This document shows, in pieces, positions 18,762 through 27,598 of a stretch of 39,519 bases of DNA (the first letter of the stretch is position 1; each line of letters starts with the position of its first letter). Under the pieces are notes generated by a model, which saw only the letters and a list, made by a program, of their open reading frames with translations, was not told where the DNA came from and searched no databases. The position numbers were made by a program, and so were the translations under genes. This DNA is from Bradyrhizobium diazoefficiens (lineage in GTDB: Bacteria > Pseudomonadota > Alphaproteobacteria > Rhizobiales > Xanthobacteraceae). The stretch lies in the NCBI RefSeq assembly GCF_018131015.1, contig NZ_JAFCJJ010000042.1:1-39519 (forward strand), read 5' to 3'.

Positions 18762-19574
18762 ATGTGGCGACTTGTTTCGGCGGCTCTGGCGCTCTTCGGC
18801 GCATTCCTCTCACCGGCCCTCGCCCAGCAGCCGCTGCGCAGCGAATGCCTGGCGATGGCGAATGCGGCGCCCCGCACCCTGCCCGTCGCGTTCCGGCAGG
18901 CGGCAGCGGCGCCCGAGGTCGAGATCACCTATGCCGGCCACTCCACCTATTTCATCGACACCCCCGGGGGCCTGCGCATCGCGACCGACTATAGCGGCGC
19001 CTACCAGGTCGGGCGGCTGCCCGACGTCGTCACCATGAACCGGGCCCACAGCACCCACTACTCTCTATTTCCCGACAAGCGCATTCCCCATGTGCTGCAT
19101 GGCTGGAGCGCGGACGGCAAGCCGGCCATCGTCTCGGAGCGCATCGGCGACACCTTCATCCGCAACGTCACCACCGACATCCGCCGCTACTTCTCCGACG
19201 ATGCCGGCGCCGACATGATCCGCGACGGCAATTCGATCTTCATCTTCGAGGCCGCGGGCCTGTGCATTGGCCATCTTGGCCATCTCCACCACAAGCTCGA
19301 TGACAGCCATTTCGCGCAGATCGGGCGGCTGGACATCGTGATGGTGCCGATCGACGGCACCTACACCATGTCGCTGGAGGGCATCTCCGAAATCACCAGG
19401 CGGCTGCGTGCCTCCGTGGTGCTGCCGATGCACCGCTTCGCCACCCCGCTCGAGGATTTCATGCGCCGCATCGGCCAGCAGTTCGAGATCGACCGGCGCA
19501 TCGAACGCTCCTTCCGGATGTCGCGGGATACCCTGCCGCCAACGCCGACGGTGATCATCCTCGACGGCGTCTGA
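18762..19574 (+). CDS. Secreted UlaG-like metallo-beta-lactamase-fold hydrolase
   Basis: The 270-residue product starts at ATG 18762 with a signal peptide (MWRLVSAALALFGAFLSPALAQ). An earlier in-frame ATG at 18690 would place 24 residues before it and is less likely. The core has the UlaG-like beginning ITYAGHSTYFIDTPGG, later IGHLGHLHHKLDD, and D-I-V-M-V-P-I-D-G-T-Y-T-M. The usual metal motif HxHxDH is replaced by N-R-A-H-S-T-H-Y-S, so only part of the first metal site is retained in canonical form. Metal binding may be altered or family-specific. The location is probably periplasmic; the substrate is unknown. Confidence 0.72.
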   Translation: MWRLVSAALALFGAFLSPALAQQPLRSECLAMANAAPRTLPVAFRQAAAAPEVEITYAGHSTYFIDTPGGLRIATDYSGAYQVGRLPDVVTMNRAHSTHYSLFPDKRIPHVLHGWSADGKPAIVSERIGDTFIRNVTTDIRRYFSDDAGADMIRDGNSIFIFEAAGLCIGHLGHLHHKLDDSHFAQIGRLDIVMVPIDGTYTMSLEGISEITRRLRASVVLPMHRFATPLEDFMRRIGQQFEIDRRIERSFRMSRDTLPPTPTVIILDGV

Positions 19575-19640
19575 GGCGCAATTTTCTCCAAGCAGGCCGC
19601 CGCGCAATCGTGCTGATCTCCGCAGCAACAGGAGATCAAC

Positions 19641-20162
19641 ATGACCGACTTTGCCAGGCTTTTGCACGCGGACGGACCGCATCCCGAACACGCGGCGGCA
19701 CTCCACCTTTACGGCCGCTTCGTCGGCGACTGGGACGCCGAAGTCACCGCCCATGGCCCCGATGGAACGAAGCATACCGCACCCGGCGAGATCCATTTCG
19801 GCTGGGTGCTGGAAGGCCGCGCGGTGCAGGACGTCTGGATCATTCCGCGCCCGGCGGGCGCGCCGGCGTTTCCGATCGCCGGCAACTGGTACGGCACCAC
19901 GCTGCGGGTCTACGACCCCTCCATTTCGGCGTGGCGGATATGCTGGTTCGATCCCGGCCGCTGCGTGTTCCGCCAGCAGATCGGCCGCCCGCGCGGCGAT
20001 GACATCGTCCAGGAAGGCACCAACGACGCCGGCGATGCGACGCGCTGGAGTTTTACGGAGATCACCGAAAATTCCTTCCACTGGCTCGGCGAGGTCAAGC
20101 CGGCTGCCGCGCCGGACTGGCGGCTGGTGGTCGGCGTGAGGACGAAGCGCAGGACGACCTGA
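19641..20162 (+). CDS. Conserved small protein, probable lipocalin/DUF1579-like beta-barrel
   Basis: The 173-residue protein starts at ATG 19641 with AGGAG seven bases before it. It has no signal peptide or membrane segment. Repeated strand-like blocks rich in W, G and D (FVGDWDAEV, FGWVLEGRAVQDVWIIPRP, YGTTLRVYDPS, WRICWFDP, GDDIVQEG, SFHWLGEVKP) suggest a single-domain beta-barrel like those of the DUF1579 or lipocalin/FABP-like families. I do not recognise a specific function. It stands alone on the plus strand between the metallohydrolase and a repeat region. Confidence 0.6.
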   Translation: MTDFARLLHADGPHPEHAAALHLYGRFVGDWDAEVTAHGPDGTKHTAPGEIHFGWVLEGRAVQDVWIIPRPAGAPAFPIAGNWYGTTLRVYDPSISAWRICWFDPGRCVFRQQIGRPRGDDIVQEGTNDAGDATRWSFTEITENSFHWLGEVKPAAAPDWRLVVGVRTKRRTT

Positions 20163-20464
20163 GGCGGAATCATCGGGGCCACGGGCTCGCTGCAACCTCT
20201 CCCGCTTGCGGGGGAGGCATAGGCCGCCTTCGGCGGCCGTTCTTAAGAACGCCGAGGCGTAGCCTCGGCTATGGCGAAGCGCCGGGTGGGGGCTCTCTCC
20301 ACATCGGGAGTGTCCCGTTGTGGAGACATCCCCACCCCAACCCTCCCCCGCAAGCGGGAGAGGGAGCGCTCCTCCCGTGTGGCCGCAATGCGCAACGCGC
20401 GCTGCTGCGCGGAGAGGCGAGATGCTAAGCTGCTCCCACAAAAACATACGGGGAGCGAACGTCG
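20163..20464. repeat. Intergenic cluster of GC-rich palindromes
   Basis: This 302-base gap holds no gene. It contains a chain of inverted repeats: CCTCTCCCGCTTGCGGGGGAGG at about 20196-20217 (one imperfection), GGCCGCCTTCGGCGGCC at 20222-20238, the short palindrome GTTCTTAAGAAC, GCCGAGGCGTAGCCTCGGC, a long arm pair around 20285-20338 (GGGTGGGGGCTCTC with GGAGACATCCCCACCC), and CCTCCCCCGCAAGCGGGAGAGG ending near 20363. It resembles the other nested elements in the window but with different inner stems. The last 60 bases lead to a GGGGAGCG ribosome site before ATG 20465. Confidence 0.65.
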
Positions 20465-21517
20465 ATGGCTGCAAGCGGTCTGCCCGCCAATACGAGCGGG
20501 CTATTCGTCGAGCCGCGCGAGGACTGGCTCGCGCTGCATCAGGAAGAGGTCATCGATCCCGCGCGCAGAATCGTCGATCCGCACCACCATCTCTGGAATC
20601 GCGGGCAGCGCTATCTGATCGAGGAGATGGCGGCCGACATCGCCTCCGGCCATAACGTCGTCGCCACCGTCTATGTCGACTGCCGCTCGATGTATCGCGC
20701 GCACGGACCCGAGGCGTTCCGGCCCGTCGGCGAGGTCGAGTTCGCCAACGGCGTCGCCGCGATGAGCGCGAGCGGCGCCTACGGCCCGGCCGCGATCTGC
20801 GCCGGCATCGTCAGCCACGCCAATTTGCTGCTGGGCGATGCCGCAAAGCCGGTGCTGGAGGCGGAGATCGCCGCCGGCAACGGCCGCTTCCGCGGCATCC
20901 GGCATTCCTCCGCCTGGGACGAGGACCCTGCCGTCGCCGGCATGTATGCGAACCGGCCGAAGGGCCTGTTGCAGGACCCGACCTTCCGCAGGGGCTTTGC
21001 CTGCCTCGCGCCGCTCGGCCTCAGCTTCGATGCCTGGCTGTTTCATCCGCAGATCGGTGAGCTGACCGAGCTCGCGCGCGCCTTCCCCGACACGAGGATC
21101 GTGCTCGACCATTGCGGCGGGCCCGCCGGGGTCGGCCGGTTCGCGGGGCGGCGCGAGGAGGTGTTTTCGCAGTGGCGCGCCTTGATTCGCGAGATCGCAA
21201 GATGCGAGAACGTGGTGGTCAAGCTCGGTGGTCTCGCCATGTGCCTGCTCGGCTACGACTTCCATCTGCGCGAAAGGCCGCCGTCGTCCGAGCAGCTTGC
21301 CGTGGCGTGGCGCCCCTATGTCGAGACCTGCATCGAGGCGTTCGGCCCGAAGCGTGCGATGTTCGAGAGCAATTTCCCGCCGGACAAGGGCCAATGCAGC
21401 TATCAGGTGATCTTCAATGCCTTCAAGCGCATCGCCGCGCCCATGAGCGAGGCCGAGAAGACGTCCCTGTTCTCGCAGACCGCGACCGATGTCTACCGGC
21501 TGGCGCTGCCGTCATGA
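20465..21517 (+). CDS. Amidohydrolase-family (TIM-barrel) metal-dependent hydrolase
   Basis: The 350-residue protein belongs to the amidohydrolase_2 family, which includes 2-pyrone-4,6-dicarboxylate lactonase and aromatic decarboxylases. The metal motif D-P-H-H-H-L-W lies near residue 36, V-L-D-H-C-G-G near 215 supplies the later histidine, and FESNFPPDKGQCSYQ near the C-terminus supplies the region where family members carry the last acidic residue (here E-S-N-F-P rather than the more common G-S-D-F-P). ATG 20465 follows GGGGAGCG. The product is probably cytoplasmic. The substrate is not predictable, but a lactone or amide of an aromatic or organic acid is typical. Confidence 0.82.
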   Translation: MAASGLPANTSGLFVEPREDWLALHQEEVIDPARRIVDPHHHLWNRGQRYLIEEMAADIASGHNVVATVYVDCRSMYRAHGPEAFRPVGEVEFANGVAAMSASGAYGPAAICAGIVSHANLLLGDAAKPVLEAEIAAGNGRFRGIRHSSAWDEDPAVAGMYANRPKGLLQDPTFRRGFACLAPLGLSFDAWLFHPQIGELTELARAFPDTRIVLDHCGGPAGVGRFAGRREEVFSQWRALIREIARCENVVVKLGGLAMCLLGYDFHLRERPPSSEQLAVAWRPYVETCIEAFGPKRAMFESNFPPDKGQCSYQVIFNAFKRIAAPMSEAEKTSLFSQTATDVYRLALPS

Positions 21518-21560
21518 CGGAAAGAGGGGCCGGGATGCTGATCCCCGCCCCTCTTCCGTC
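21516..21560. terminator. Bidirectional hairpin between convergent genes
   Basis: The arms at 21516-21530 and 21547-21560 (GCCCCTCTTCCGTC) pair over 14 bases with one bulged A. The hairpin sits between the stop codons of the convergent amidohydrolase (21517) and cupin (21591) genes, overlapping the first. There is no long T-run, so function as an intrinsic terminator is likely but not certain. Confidence 0.55.
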
Positions 21561-21590
21561 GTGGTCGCTGGGAAGCGTCCCGAAACTTGA

Positions 21591-22043
21591 TCAGCCTGCA
21601 CCCATCAGCGTGGCCGGGCGCTCGCCGGGGGACAGGAACATCCGCTTCAGCTTGTTGACGACGCGGATCAGGAAGCCGATCACCGCCGGGTTGGTCTTGC
21701 GGCAGAAGGCGATCTTCCGGACATGGCCCTCGACATGCCATTTGGCATGGGCGCCGTCGCGGAAGAAGATGACGTCGCCGGCGCCGTAGCGCGTCGGCGG
21801 CAGGCCATCGCTCTCGAGCACGATCGACCCTTCCAGGATCATGATCGTCTCGTCGAAATCATAGTACCAGTTGAAGCGACCCTCGGTGCAGGACCAGATG
21901 ATGGTCGAGGCGGTGCCGTCGGCGCTGGTGGACAGGATGTGCGAGCGCGAGACGGGGTTGCCCTCGATGATCCAGGCCGGTTCGATCGGCCGCAGCTCGA
22001 GATCCACATCGCAACTGCCGGTTTCAATCAAGGTGCGGGACAT
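21591..22043 (-). CDS. Cupin-domain protein
   Basis: The 150-residue protein starts at ATG 22043, after GGGAGAG. The cupin beta-barrel shows F-D-E-T-I-M-I-L-E-G-S-I-V-L-E (first cupin motif, acidic variant) and Y-G-A-G-D-V-I-F-F-R-D-G-A-H-A-K-W-H-V (second motif with H-x-x-W-H). The H-x-H pair of the first motif is missing, so metal binding may be weak. The family often binds small metabolites or acts in sugar or amino-acid chemistry. A TATTAT-like box on the minus strand at about 22061-22066 lies too near the ATG for certainty. Confidence 0.75.
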   Translation of the reverse strand: MSRTLIETGSCDVDLELRPIEPAWIIEGNPVSRSHILSTSADGTASTIIWSCTEGRFNWYYDFDETIMILEGSIVLESDGLPPTRYGAGDVIFFRDGAHAKWHVEGHVRKIAFCRKTNPAVIGFLIRVVNKLKRMFLSPGERPATLMGAG

Positions 22044-22279
22044 CTGCTCTCCCAAGGGATATAATATGACTGCCGGGTTCAGCCCGGAATTGTTTCGAAA
22101 GATGTTGGGAACGCTAGTAGCCGGTTTTTAATTCTTTCTTACGCGGGCTTTGAGAATCAGCCCCACGTTGCATGTGCGAAGCGGCTATCGTCGCGATTTC
22201 CCTGCAAATTCGTGCACATGAACCCTTCTGTTCCGGGGTGCGACAAATTGCGCCGACCTAACCGAGATGGAGCCCGCCG

Positions 22280-22828
22280 ATGCCCCTGAGCCTGGAGACC
22301 CTGAGCGCCAACAGCACGGTCCTCGCACGGCTTGGAGCCCTGGATGTCTCCTTCGAACCGGACGACGAGCCCTGGTTCGCCATCGACGGCGTCGAACCTC
22401 CCCGGCAGATCGGCAGCGACGGCTCCGGCGGCGCCTTCGTACTGCTGCCCACGGACGAGGTGCTCTACGTGTCGACGGAGGGGCGCACCGGGATCATCGC
22501 GGAGACCTTCGAGGCGTTTGTCCAGCTTGTGGTCGCCTGCCCCTACTGGCTCGACGTCCTCAAATTCTCCGCCGGCGGCGACCTTGCGGAAATGCGGCGC
22601 GCGGGGACCGCGCTGGAGGCGACGCTCGACGACGACGTTAACGAGGCCCGGGACGAAATCCGCGCCGCGCTCCATCTCGCCGCGCCCGATGATCCCATCG
22701 GCTCGCTTTACGAGGCCGTCGCCGCGTCCGACGCCGTCGTGCGGACCACCGACGGCAGCCCGTTCACGACGCTGTTCAACCGCTTCAGCATCGACAACAA
22801 CCCGATGCTGCGCAATGCAGCGGCGTAG
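22280..22828 (+). CDS. Hypothetical acidic protein of unknown family
   Basis: ATG 22280 has GGAG eight bases upstream and opens a 182-residue acidic protein with no signal or membrane segment. The middle part (F-V-L-L-P-T-D-E-V-L-Y-V-S-T-E-G and F-E-A-F-V-Q-L-V-V-A-C-P-Y-W) has a strand-turn-strand and helix arrangement reminiscent of SUKH/SMI1-type proteins, a family that includes toxin immunity proteins. That resemblance is weak and I do not assign it. No toxin gene lies next to it. Codon use agrees with the neighbours. Confidence 0.6.
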   Translation: MPLSLETLSANSTVLARLGALDVSFEPDDEPWFAIDGVEPPRQIGSDGSGGAFVLLPTDEVLYVSTEGRTGIIAETFEAFVQLVVACPYWLDVLKFSAGGDLAEMRRAGTALEATLDDDVNEARDEIRAALHLAAPDDPIGSLYEAVAASDAVVRTTDGSPFTTLFNRFSIDNNPMLRNAAA

Positions 22829-22855
22829 ACGCGAACCACCAGAATGGGGTTTGAG

Positions 22856-22880
22856 TCACCTCTCCCGTAGGGAGAGGTGA
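22856..22880. terminator. Perfect short hairpin between convergent genes
   Basis: TCACCTCTCCC at 22856-22866 pairs perfectly with GGGAGAGGTGA at 22870-22880 around a GTA loop. It lies between the convergent stops at 22828 and 22922. It is a shorter relative of the CCTCTCCCC palindromes elsewhere in the window and could end transcription from either side; no T-run follows. Confidence 0.5.
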
Positions 22881-22921
22881 GGCGCGTCCGGGGCGCGCAC
22901 CTGTTCAATCGATAGCGAGCG

Positions 22922-24178
22922 TTACTTCGCCCACTCGCCCTTGCGGAATACCGGCACCTTGCTGCCGTCGGCCAGAATGCCGTCGATGTCGGTCTCGGCC
23001 GAGCCGATCATCCAGTCGATATGGATCAGGCTCTGGTTGCCGCCTTGTGCGGCGATCTGCTGCGGCGTGAGCTGGGCGCCGTTGACGAAGCACTTCGAAT
23101 AGCACTGGCCGAGCGCGATGTGCGAGGCGGCGTTCTCGTCGAACAGCGTGTTGTAGAACAACAGCCCGCTCTGCGAGATCGGCGAGGAGTGCGGCACCAG
23201 CGCCACCTCGCCCAGGCGCCGCGCGCCCTCGTCGGTGTCGAGCACCTTGTTCAGCACCTCGGCGCCGCGCGAGGCCTTGGCGTCGACGATCTTGCCGTCC
23301 TCGAAGCGCACCGCGATGTTGTCGATCAGCGTGCCCTGGTAGGACAACGGCTTCGAGCTCACGACATGGCCGTAGACGCGGCGACAATGCGGCGTGGTGA
23401 AGACCTCTTCGGTCGGGATGTTGGCGTTGCAGCTGATGCCGTTCTTGGCGGACGAGGCCCCGCCTTCCCATTCATGGCCGTCCGCGAGCCCGATGGTAAG
23501 GTCGGTGCCGGGACCCGAATATTGCAATGCGCGAAAACGCTGACCGTTGAGCCAGTTGGTGCGCTCGCGCAGCACCGCATTGTGGCTCGCCCAGTTGCCC
23601 ATCGCATCCTCGCGGTCGACGCGGGAGGCGGCGAAGATCGCATCCGCGAGCTTGCCGATCGCGACGTCCTCGGCGTCGTTGGGAAACACCTGCTTCGCCC
23701 AGGACGGGCTCGGATAGGCGATGATGTTCCAGTTGGTGTCGAAATTGACGATCTTCTCCAACGCCGGCTGATAGGCCATGGAATTGGCCTTGCTGGCGCG
23801 CGCCACCTTGGACGGATCTTCCCCCGACAGCAGCATCGGATTGTCGCCGACGATGGCGAGCCGCGCGGTGTTGTCCGAGAACGCCTTCGCCATGCCCTCG
23901 TAGAGCCAGCCGGCGGCGCGATCGAAGCTGTCGTCGTGGCCGTAGCGATAGCGCGCCAGCGTCATCTCCTCATCGGAGAGGATCGGCGTCACGATGCCCG
24001 CACCGGCTTTATAAGCGTGCACGGCGATCCGCCGCACCAGCGGCAGCGCGATGGCGGGCGCCGTCAGAAGCAGGTCCTGTCCCGGCCGCAAGCCCAGGCC
24101 CACCTTCACCGCCACCTCGGCCAGCCGGTCGAGCTTCGCGGGATCGATGAGAGCGGTGGAATTGCGTTGTTCGGTCAT
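22922..24178 (-). CDS. M29-family (AmpS/AmpT-like) metallo-aminopeptidase
   Basis: The 418-residue enzyme starts at ATG 24178 (MTEQRNSTAL), after AGAGG. The M29 family of cobalt- or zinc-dependent aminopeptidases is recognised by I-P-T-E-E-V-F-T-T-P (metal Glu near residue 253), L-G-E-V-A-L-V-P-H, A-S-H-I-A-L-G-Q-C-Y (His and Tyr), and S-L-I-H-I-D-W-M-I-G-S (His and Asp); all expected ligands are present. It removes N-terminal residues from peptides in the cytoplasm. The start of the preceding in-frame reading (24235) adds residues unlike the family and is rejected. It follows the lyase gene on the same strand by 112 bases. Confidence 0.9.
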   Translation of the reverse strand: MTEQRNSTALIDPAKLDRLAEVAVKVGLGLRPGQDLLLTAPAIALPLVRRIAVHAYKAGAGIVTPILSDEEMTLARYRYGHDDSFDRAAGWLYEGMAKAFSDNTARLAIVGDNPMLLSGEDPSKVARASKANSMAYQPALEKIVNFDTNWNIIAYPSPSWAKQVFPNDAEDVAIGKLADAIFAASRVDREDAMGNWASHNAVLRERTNWLNGQRFRALQYSGPGTDLTIGLADGHEWEGGASSAKNGISCNANIPTEEVFTTPHCRRVYGHVVSSKPLSYQGTLIDNIAVRFEDGKIVDAKASRGAEVLNKVLDTDEGARRLGEVALVPHSSPISQSGLLFYNTLFDENAASHIALGQCYSKCFVNGAQLTPQQIAAQGGNQSLIHIDWMIGSAETDIDGILADGSKVPVFRKGEWAK

Positions 24179-24290
24179 GCCGGGTCCTCTGCGGAAAGTC
24201 TCTGCTTCATCTAAGTCTAACATCCCAGGACGCAACAGGGCGAGCGTCTTGACAGCCGTGAAAGATACGGAGTGTCGTGCATCCGGGTTT

Positions 24291-25652
24291 TCAGCGCGTT
24301 GCCGACCTCAGCACCCGATCCACCATGGCCGGGGCGAGACCAAGGTAATTTTTCGGTGAAGTGAGCGCCTCGATCGCGGCGCGATCGATGCGGCTCGAGA
24401 CACGCGGATCGGCCGAGAGCGCATCCGCCAGCGCAAGCCCCTTCTCGCTCGCGAGCCGGCAGGCGTCATAGACGACGTCGTGGGCCTCCTGGCGGCCGAT
24501 CTGCGGCGCAAGCCCCATCATGACGGCTTCGGCCACGATCAGGCCCCGGCTCAGGGCGAGATTGTCGTTCATCTTCGCTTGGTCCACGATGAGGCCCGCG
24601 AGCGCGAACTTCGCCTGGTGCAGGGCGCCCGCGGTCAGCACGAAGCTCTCGGGGATCGCCATCCATTCGGCGTGCCAGGGGCCGGTGGCGCGCTCGAAAT
24701 CCTGCACCATGGCGTCGAGCATGAGGCCGGCGTGCTGGCGCACCGCCTTGGACGCGGCGAGCATCAGCTCCGAGGAAATCGGGTTGCGCTTCTGCGGCAT
24801 GGTCGAGGAGGCGCCGCGGCCCTTGACGAAGGGCTCATAGACCTCGGCGAACTCGGTCGAGGCCATGAGCATGATGTCGAGCGCGATCTTGCCGAGCGAT
24901 CCGGTGACGAGCGCGAGGAAATTCACGGCTTCGGCCAAGCCGTCGCGCGCGACGTGCCAGGTCGAGGCGGGCACGCCGAGCTTCAACTCGGCGCAAAGCG
25001 CCTCCTGCACCTCAAAACCCTTGTCGCCGAGCGAGGCCAGCGTGCCGGCTGCGCCTGCGAACTGGCCGACCAGCACGCGCGGCTTCAATTGGGAAAGCCG
25101 CTCGGCGTGGCGGTCGAACATCGCGAGCCAGATCGCGGTCTTGTAGCCGAACGTGACCGGCAAGGCCTGCTGGAGGTGGGTGCGCCCGGCCATTGGCGTG
25201 TCGCGGTAGCGCTTCGACAGGTCCGCGAGGATGCCGCGGAGCTCGGCGATGTCCCGCTCGATGATCCCGAACGCGGCGCGCAGTTGCAGGACCGTTGCGG
25301 TGTCCATGATGTCCTGCGTGGTCGCGCCCCAATGCACGTAGCGGCCGGCTTCGCCGCACTGCTTCACCATCTGATGCACCAGAGGGAGGATCGGGTAGCC
25401 GACGACGTCGGTCTCCTGCCGCAGCAGATCGAAATCGAGCGCGGCGACGTCGGTCCGCGCCGCGATCGCCTCGGCGGCCTCCCGCGGGATCACGCCGCAT
25501 TTTGCCTCCGCCTTCGCCAGCGCCACCTCGACCTCGGCGTAGCGGCCGACCTGGGCGAGGTCGGAAAACACGTCCCGCATCTCCGGCGTGCCGAAGGCAT
25601 CGCGAAACAACATGGAATCGAGCACGGTGGTGGAGGCGGAAAAGGCGGGCAT
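24291..25652 (-). CDS. Fumarase/aspartase-superfamily lyase (adenylosuccinate lyase or carboxymuconate cycloisomerase type)
   Basis: The 453-residue enzyme has the superfamily signature GASSTMPQKRNPISSE (about residues 277-292), whose loop carries the catalytic serine, and the earlier G-A-T-T-Q-D-I-M-D-T and A-G-R-T-H-L-Q-Q-A-L-P motifs. These enzymes remove or add a group across a C-C or C-N bond next to a carboxylate, often releasing fumarate. The mix of motifs fits the PurB/PcaB-like branch, but no pca or purine genes are adjacent, so the reaction stays open. ATG 25652 (MPAFSAS) follows a weak GAAGAAG site. Confidence 0.82.
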   Translation of the reverse strand: MPAFSASTTVLDSMLFRDAFGTPEMRDVFSDLAQVGRYAEVEVALAKAEAKCGVIPREAAEAIAARTDVAALDFDLLRQETDVVGYPILPLVHQMVKQCGEAGRYVHWGATTQDIMDTATVLQLRAAFGIIERDIAELRGILADLSKRYRDTPMAGRTHLQQALPVTFGYKTAIWLAMFDRHAERLSQLKPRVLVGQFAGAAGTLASLGDKGFEVQEALCAELKLGVPASTWHVARDGLAEAVNFLALVTGSLGKIALDIMLMASTEFAEVYEPFVKGRGASSTMPQKRNPISSELMLAASKAVRQHAGLMLDAMVQDFERATGPWHAEWMAIPESFVLTAGALHQAKFALAGLIVDQAKMNDNLALSRGLIVAEAVMMGLAPQIGRQEAHDVVYDACRLASEKGLALADALSADPRVSSRIDRAAIEALTSPKNYLGLAPAMVDRVLRSATR

Positions 25653-25886
25653 GGTTACTTCTTCGTGACTGTGGCCGGGTGGGACGAGCAGCTTACGGCA
25701 ATCTGCGGCAGCCATTCAAATCGCCACATTCTAGTGGTGGTTGCATTCCCATTCGAAAACCGCATGTCTGCCATCACGCGATCGTGGTGAACCCTGCCTG
25801 CCTTCCGCCGGACTCACAGGCTTCAAGTCGAAAACCGTTTTGATTTCGTCATTACTTTATTTCGCTTGCGAGGCCTGAGTTTCGAC

Positions 25887-27446
25887 GTGCAGTTCATGTT
25901 CCGGGATCACCTCCTCGACACCGACCGGCGCGAGCTGAGCCGCGAGCAGGTTCCCGTAGCCGTGGAGCCGCAGGTTTTCGATCTCGTCGTCCACCTGATG
26001 CAGAACCGCGACCGCGTGGTGAGCAAGGACGAGCTGATCGACAAGATCTGGCACGGCCGCAGCGTCTCCGAATCCACCCTGACCAGCCGGATCAACGCGG
26101 CGCGCAAGGCGATCGGCGACAACGGCGCGAGCCAGGCCCTGATCCGCACCATCGCGCGCAAGGGTTTTCGCTTCGTCGGCGACGTCGAGACCAAGAATGG
26201 CGTGGCCCTGGCGGCGCCGGACCATGGCAGGCAGGCCCAGCCGGTCGCGCTGGCGCTGCCGGAACGGCCCGCGATTGCCGTGCTGCCCTTCACCAACATG
26301 AGCGGCGACCGCGAGCAGGACTATTTTTCCGACGGCATCAGCGAGGACATCATCACCGCGCTGTCGAAACTGCGCTGGTTCTTCGTCGTCGCGCGCAACT
26401 CGTCCTTCGTCTACAAGGGCCGCGCCGTGCACATGCACGAGATCGCGCGCGAGCTCGGCGTGCGCTACGTGCTGGAGGGCAGCGTGCGGCGGAGCGGCGA
26501 CCGGCTGCGCATCTCGGCGCAGCTCAACGACGCCACCACCGGCAGCCATCTCTGGGCCGAGCGCTACGACCGCGAGCTGGCGGACATCTTCGCCGTGCAG
26601 GACGAGATCACCGAGGCCATCGTCGCGGCGATCGAACCGCAGCTCTACGCCGCCGAGTGCTTTCGCGCCCAGCAGAAGCCGCCGGGCAGTCTCGATGCCT
26701 GGGACCACCTGATGCGCGCGCTGTCGCATTACTGGCGCATCACCCGCGAGGACAATCTGGCGGCGCAGGGACTGCTGGAAAAGGCGATTGCGATCGACCC
26801 GGCCTACGGCAAGGCGCTCGGCCTGCTCGCGACCAGCCATATCTTCGGCGCGCACATGGGCTGGGCCGACATGGCCGCGACTGTGCCGGCGGCCGAACGC
26901 GCCGCGCTCGCCGCGGTCGAGGCCGATCGCGAGGACGCCTGGGCGCATCACGGCCTCGCCTACACCTATTTGTTCCGCCGCCGCTTCGACGACGCGCTGG
27001 CGGAGTTCGAACTGGCCCTGACGCTCAACCCCAACTTCGCGATGGCGCACGCCTTCTACGGCGTGACACTGTGCTACGCAGGGAGATGGCAGGACGGCGA
27101 TGCCGCCGCGCGGCGTGCGCTGCGGCTCAGTCCGCGCGATCCTCTTGCGGCGATCTATTGCGGCGTCGTGGCCTATGCCCAGTTCATCGGCCGCAACTAC
27201 GAGGAATCGGTGCAGATGGCGCGGGAATCGATGCGCCAGCGCGGCGATTTCGTCGGCGCGCATCGGGTGCTGACGGCGGCCGCCGGCATGCTGGGAGATC
27301 CCGTGCTCGCAGCCACCGCGCTCGAGGGCCTGCGCCGCACCCAGCCCGGCATCTCGCTCGCCTGGCTGATGCGCGAGTTGCCGATGCTGCGCGAGGAGGA
27401 TCGCGCGCATTACCTCGAAGGTTTCCGCCGCGCCGGGATGGAGTGA
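25887..27446 (+). CDS. One-component regulator: OmpR-type winged helix, TolB-like segment and TPR region (paralogue 1)
   Basis: The 519-residue protein combines an N-terminal OmpR/CadC-type winged helix (about residues 1-100; V-S-K-D-E-L-I-D-K-I-W and R-K-G-F-R-F-V-G-D-V), a TolB-like segment (A-V-L-P-F-T-N-M-S-G-D-R-E-Q-D-Y-F, about 125-270), and TPR-like helices to the end. No receiver domain or membrane segment is present, so it is probably a cytoplasmic one-component regulator. I place the start at GTG 25887 because it aligns exactly with the GTG start of the paralogue at 29029 (the second is in M-R-F-L-F-E-N-N). A TTG at 25866 or ATG at 25896 would also be possible. It is convergent with the GFA gene and divergent from the lyase gene. 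The signal and targets are unknown. Confidence 0.85.
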   Translation: MQFMFRDHLLDTDRRELSREQVPVAVEPQVFDLVVHLMQNRDRVVSKDELIDKIWHGRSVSESTLTSRINAARKAIGDNGASQALIRTIARKGFRFVGDVETKNGVALAAPDHGRQAQPVALALPERPAIAVLPFTNMSGDREQDYFSDGISEDIITALSKLRWFFVVARNSSFVYKGRAVHMHEIARELGVRYVLEGSVRRSGDRLRISAQLNDATTGSHLWAERYDRELADIFAVQDEITEAIVAAIEPQLYAAECFRAQQKPPGSLDAWDHLMRALSHYWRITREDNLAAQGLLEKAIAIDPAYGKALGLLATSHIFGAHMGWADMAATVPAAERAALAAVEADREDAWAHHGLAYTYLFRRRFDDALAEFELALTLNPNFAMAHAFYGVTLCYAGRWQDGDAAARRALRLSPRDPLAAIYCGVVAYAQFIGRNYEESVQMARESMRQRGDFVGAHRVLTAAAGMLGDPVLAATALEGLRRTQPGISLAWLMRELPMLREEDRAHYLEGFRRAGME

Positions 27447-27456
27447 CAAACGTCCT

Positions 27457-27589
27457 TCTTTCCCCGCATGCGCGGAAAGAGCGGGATTGGGAGCCTCCGC
27501 AAGGGCGCTGAACAAACTCGCGGAGGCTCACCTCCCCCGGAATCCGCGACTGGCGCGCATTCCGGCCTCTCCCCGCAAGCGGGGAGAGG
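27457..27589. repeat. Composite nested palindrome filling a second convergent junction
   Basis: The element repeats the layout of 9151-9289: a near-palindrome at 27457-27480, arms GGGAGCCTCCGC and GCGGAGGCTCACCTCCC (about 27489-27500 with 27520-27536), a stem around GGAATCCGCG/CGCGCATTCC at 27539-27563, and the perfect-arm palindrome CCTCTCCCCGC-AA-GCGGGGAGAGG at 27566-27589. The inner stem differs in sequence from the one at 9241 but keeps its pairing. It lies between convergent stops at 27446 and 27599. Confidence 0.72.
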
Positions 27590-27598
27590 CGAAGCGAC

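Noticed and set aside
25753..25837. TCGAAAACCG repeated 75 bases apart upstream of the first regulator
   Set aside because: The repeat is only 10 bases long, with irregular surroundings, and it is not the motif found upstream of the second regulator. Chance is plausible.
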